13,491 nt of DNA, taken from positions 1-13,491 of the forward strand of contig CAIJEA010000581.1 in NCBI GenBank assembly GCA_903819605.1, in the 5' to 3' direction. Below are positions 11,942-13,491 of the stretch, one piece after another. Below the pieces are notes generated by a model. The model saw only the letters and a program-made list of their open reading frames with translations. It was not told where the DNA came from and did not search any database. The first letter of the stretch is position 1, and each line of letters begins with the position of its first letter. The position numbers were made by a program, and so were the translations under genes. Origin of the DNA: an uncultured cyanobacterium. GTDB lineage: Bacteria > Cyanobacteriota > Cyanobacteriia > Pseudanabaenales > Pseudanabaenaceae.

Positions 11942-13441
11942 TTATGAACTCTTTCCTAAACTAATCCCGAATATAGCGTTGAGACGATCGCGTACCCATG
12001 ACAATGCGGCGTATTGTGCTTTTTGTAATTCTTCTTCATTTAATAATCCCAGACTAATCAAAACCTGTTGTCGCTCTGATAATTTCAAAGCGATTTGCTC
12101 TCCTAACTCTTTATGTTCACTTAAAAGTTTGCGTAGTTGTTGACGCTCAACTACAAAAAGGACTGTGTCAGCCGTTAGAGTTCGGACTGTTGCAGTTCGA
12201 GGTGTTCCTGTTAACAAAGAAATCTCCCCAAAAAATTCTCCCTCACCCAAAGTAGCGATCGACTGATTATTTTTTTCTGAAAAGACTTCTACTGTTCCTG
12301 ACAAAATAATATAGAACTCATCACTGGGTTCGTTTTCTTGGCAGATCACTTGATCGACATCAAAATGTTTACGATATCCCCTTGCGATCAATGCAAATAG
12401 TTCTACCTCGGTACATCTCTCAAAATAAGATATTTGCCGCAGTAAATCACGTAGATTTCTAGTGCTTAATTCATTAGATGATGGAGAAATAGAAGAGATA
12501 TTCTTGGAGGTGATTTGCTTACTTAGGAACTTGTCATTCTCTTCTGGGGAAGACTGATAAAAAACTGGCGAAATTGACTCAGGATTGCGAAATACTAATT
12601 CTCTTGTTGGTAAAGGTACTTTGATGCCTCTCTCTCTCATTTCATAGGCAACCCGAAAGTTAAGAGAACTACGAATTGGTTCATTTGCATCAGGTTCTTT
12701 AATCCAGACAAGTAGCTCAAAATCAAGTGAATCTCTACCAAACTGATTGAATCGAACTTCTGGCGGTGGGTTTGACAAAACACGAGGTTCATGACGTGCA
12801 GCAGTAAGCAAAGCTTCTGTCAAAACTAATAGATCGGTATCTTGAGCGACACTGATGGGAATATGAATTCGGCAAGTATGTCCTTCATAGCTCCAGTTGA
12901 CTGTATTGTGTTCGATAAACCTTTGATTAGGAACAATTACGAATACATCATCATCAGTACGGAGAATTGTAGAGCGAATGGAAATCTTTTCAATTGTGCC
13001 CTTTAGTTCGCCGATTTCGATGTAATCCCCAACTTTAAGAGTTTGCTCGAATAGTAAAACGAGTCCACTGATGAAGTTACTGGAAAGATTTTGTAAACCA
13101 AACCCAATGCCTATACCTACTACACCTGCGATTACTGCTAATGAACTGAGATTAATCCCCGCCGTTTGTAAAACAATCACACTGCTGAGTGTGATCAGTA
13201 AGTACTTAATAGATACTGTAATCGCTTCTTGTAATCCACGATTGATCCGAAGTCGCGTTAGAAGCGATCGCCGAATCAGTTCGCTAATGATCCTTGACAA
13301 AAAAAACGATAAGACAATTAGCCCTATCAGTGTCGATATCGTAGCGATCGAGAACTTAGTCCCCCCGATATCCAATATATGTGCTGTGAAGATTTCGTAA
13401 AGTTTTGTCGGTAACCCGTCCATTTTTGGCAGTTTCTCCAC
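11942..13441 (-). CDS. MscS-type mechanosensitive channel with C-terminal cyclic-nucleotide-binding domain
   Basis: The 499-residue inner-membrane protein has membrane segments at about 30-53 and 72-93 and the pore-lining helix at about 98-132 (GVVGIGIGFGLQNLSSNFISG). The MscS beta domain follows (VGDYIEIGELKGTIEKISIRST, VPNQ), then the C-terminal alpha-beta part to about 285. A poorly conserved Ser/Asn-rich linker (about 295-330) leads to a CAP-type domain (about 338-455) with the phosphate-binding cassette FGEISLL (404-410) and PRTATV carrying Arg415, so nucleotide binding is plausible. This is the layout of bacterial cyclic-nucleotide-gated channels of the MscS superfamily. The GTG at 13441 gives the longest product; the ATG at 13423 has a GGAG 12 nt upstream. 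Gating by cAMP rather than tension is an inference. Confidence 0.92.
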   Translation of the reverse strand: MEKLPKMDGLPTKLYEIFTAHILDIGGTKFSIATISTLIGLIVLSFFLSRIISELIRRSLLTRLRINRGLQEAITVSIKYLLITLSSVIVLQTAGINLSSLAVIAGVVGIGIGFGLQNLSSNFISGLVLLFEQTLKVGDYIEIGELKGTIEKISIRSTILRTDDDVFVIVPNQRFIEHNTVNWSYEGHTCRIHIPISVAQDTDLLVLTEALLTAARHEPRVLSNPPPEVRFNQFGRDSLDFELLVWIKEPDANEPIRSSLNFRVAYEMRERGIKVPLPTRELVFRNPESISPVFYQSSPEENDKFLSKQITSKNISSISPSSNELSTRNLRDLLRQISYFERCTEVELFALIARGYRKHFDVDQVICQENEPSDEFYIILSGTVEVFSEKNNQSIATLGEGEFFGEISLLTGTPRTATVRTLTADTVLFVVERQQLRKLLSEHKELGEQIALKLSERQQVLISLGLLNEEELQKAQYAALSWVRDRLNAIFGISLGKSS

Positions 13442-13491
13442 AACGATATAACGCTTTTTGCTTTAAACAAAACTACGAATATAGCTATAAC

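Overview
The window looks like chromosomal DNA from a filamentous or Pseudanabaena-like cyanobacterium. The palindrome GCGATCGC (HIP1) occurs about thirty times by eye, and there are cyanobacterium-type genes: a DUF2808 exported protein, a conserved protein with a 'PSLWW' motif, and an MscS channel with a cyclic-nucleotide domain. The genus is a guess; the phylum is well supported. No phage, transposase, CRISPR array, tRNA or rRNA was found.

About two thirds of the window (78-9207) is a cobalamin (B12-type corrin) cluster. On the left, cobK (+) faces a cbiE-cbiT fusion, cobL (-), and the two share one long hairpin that overlaps both stop codons. Upstream of cobL, a compact divergent promoter region leads to the right into a cobalamin riboswitch (2173-2303) and then a packed run on the + strand: cbiM-cbiN-cbiQ-cbiO (an ECF-type cobalt importer), cobW (a G3E GTPase metallochaperone), cobG (precorrin-3B synthase, siroheme and 4Fe-4S), cobH (precorrin-8X methylmutase) and cobI (precorrin-2 C20-methyltransferase). 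The logic is cobalt in, cobalt handled by a chaperone, corrin ring built. The riboswitch would close the importer when B12 is plentiful. CobG and CobW point to the oxygen-using, late-cobalt style of pathway. cobA, cobJ, cobM and the later nucleotide-loop genes are not in the window.

The right-hand third is housekeeping and cell-envelope material. On the - strand lie surE (nucleotidase), a DUF2808 exported protein and hisH (histidine biosynthesis). A palindromic divergent promoter separates hisH from a + strand conserved cyanobacterial protein of unknown function. That gene converges, across a 23-bp perfect hairpin, on a - strand MscS-type channel fused to a cyclic-nucleotide-binding domain.

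The most interesting non-gene signals are four. (1) A set of very long hairpins at gene 3' ends, with unrelated arms but a shared design. (2) A nested palindromic repeat of the intergenic type inserted in frame inside cobG. (3) The cobG start region lying inside a terminator-like hairpin with a T-run. (4) A palindrome enclosing a -10 box that reads TATAAT on both strands. No clearly new multi-gene system is present; the genes themselves belong to known families.
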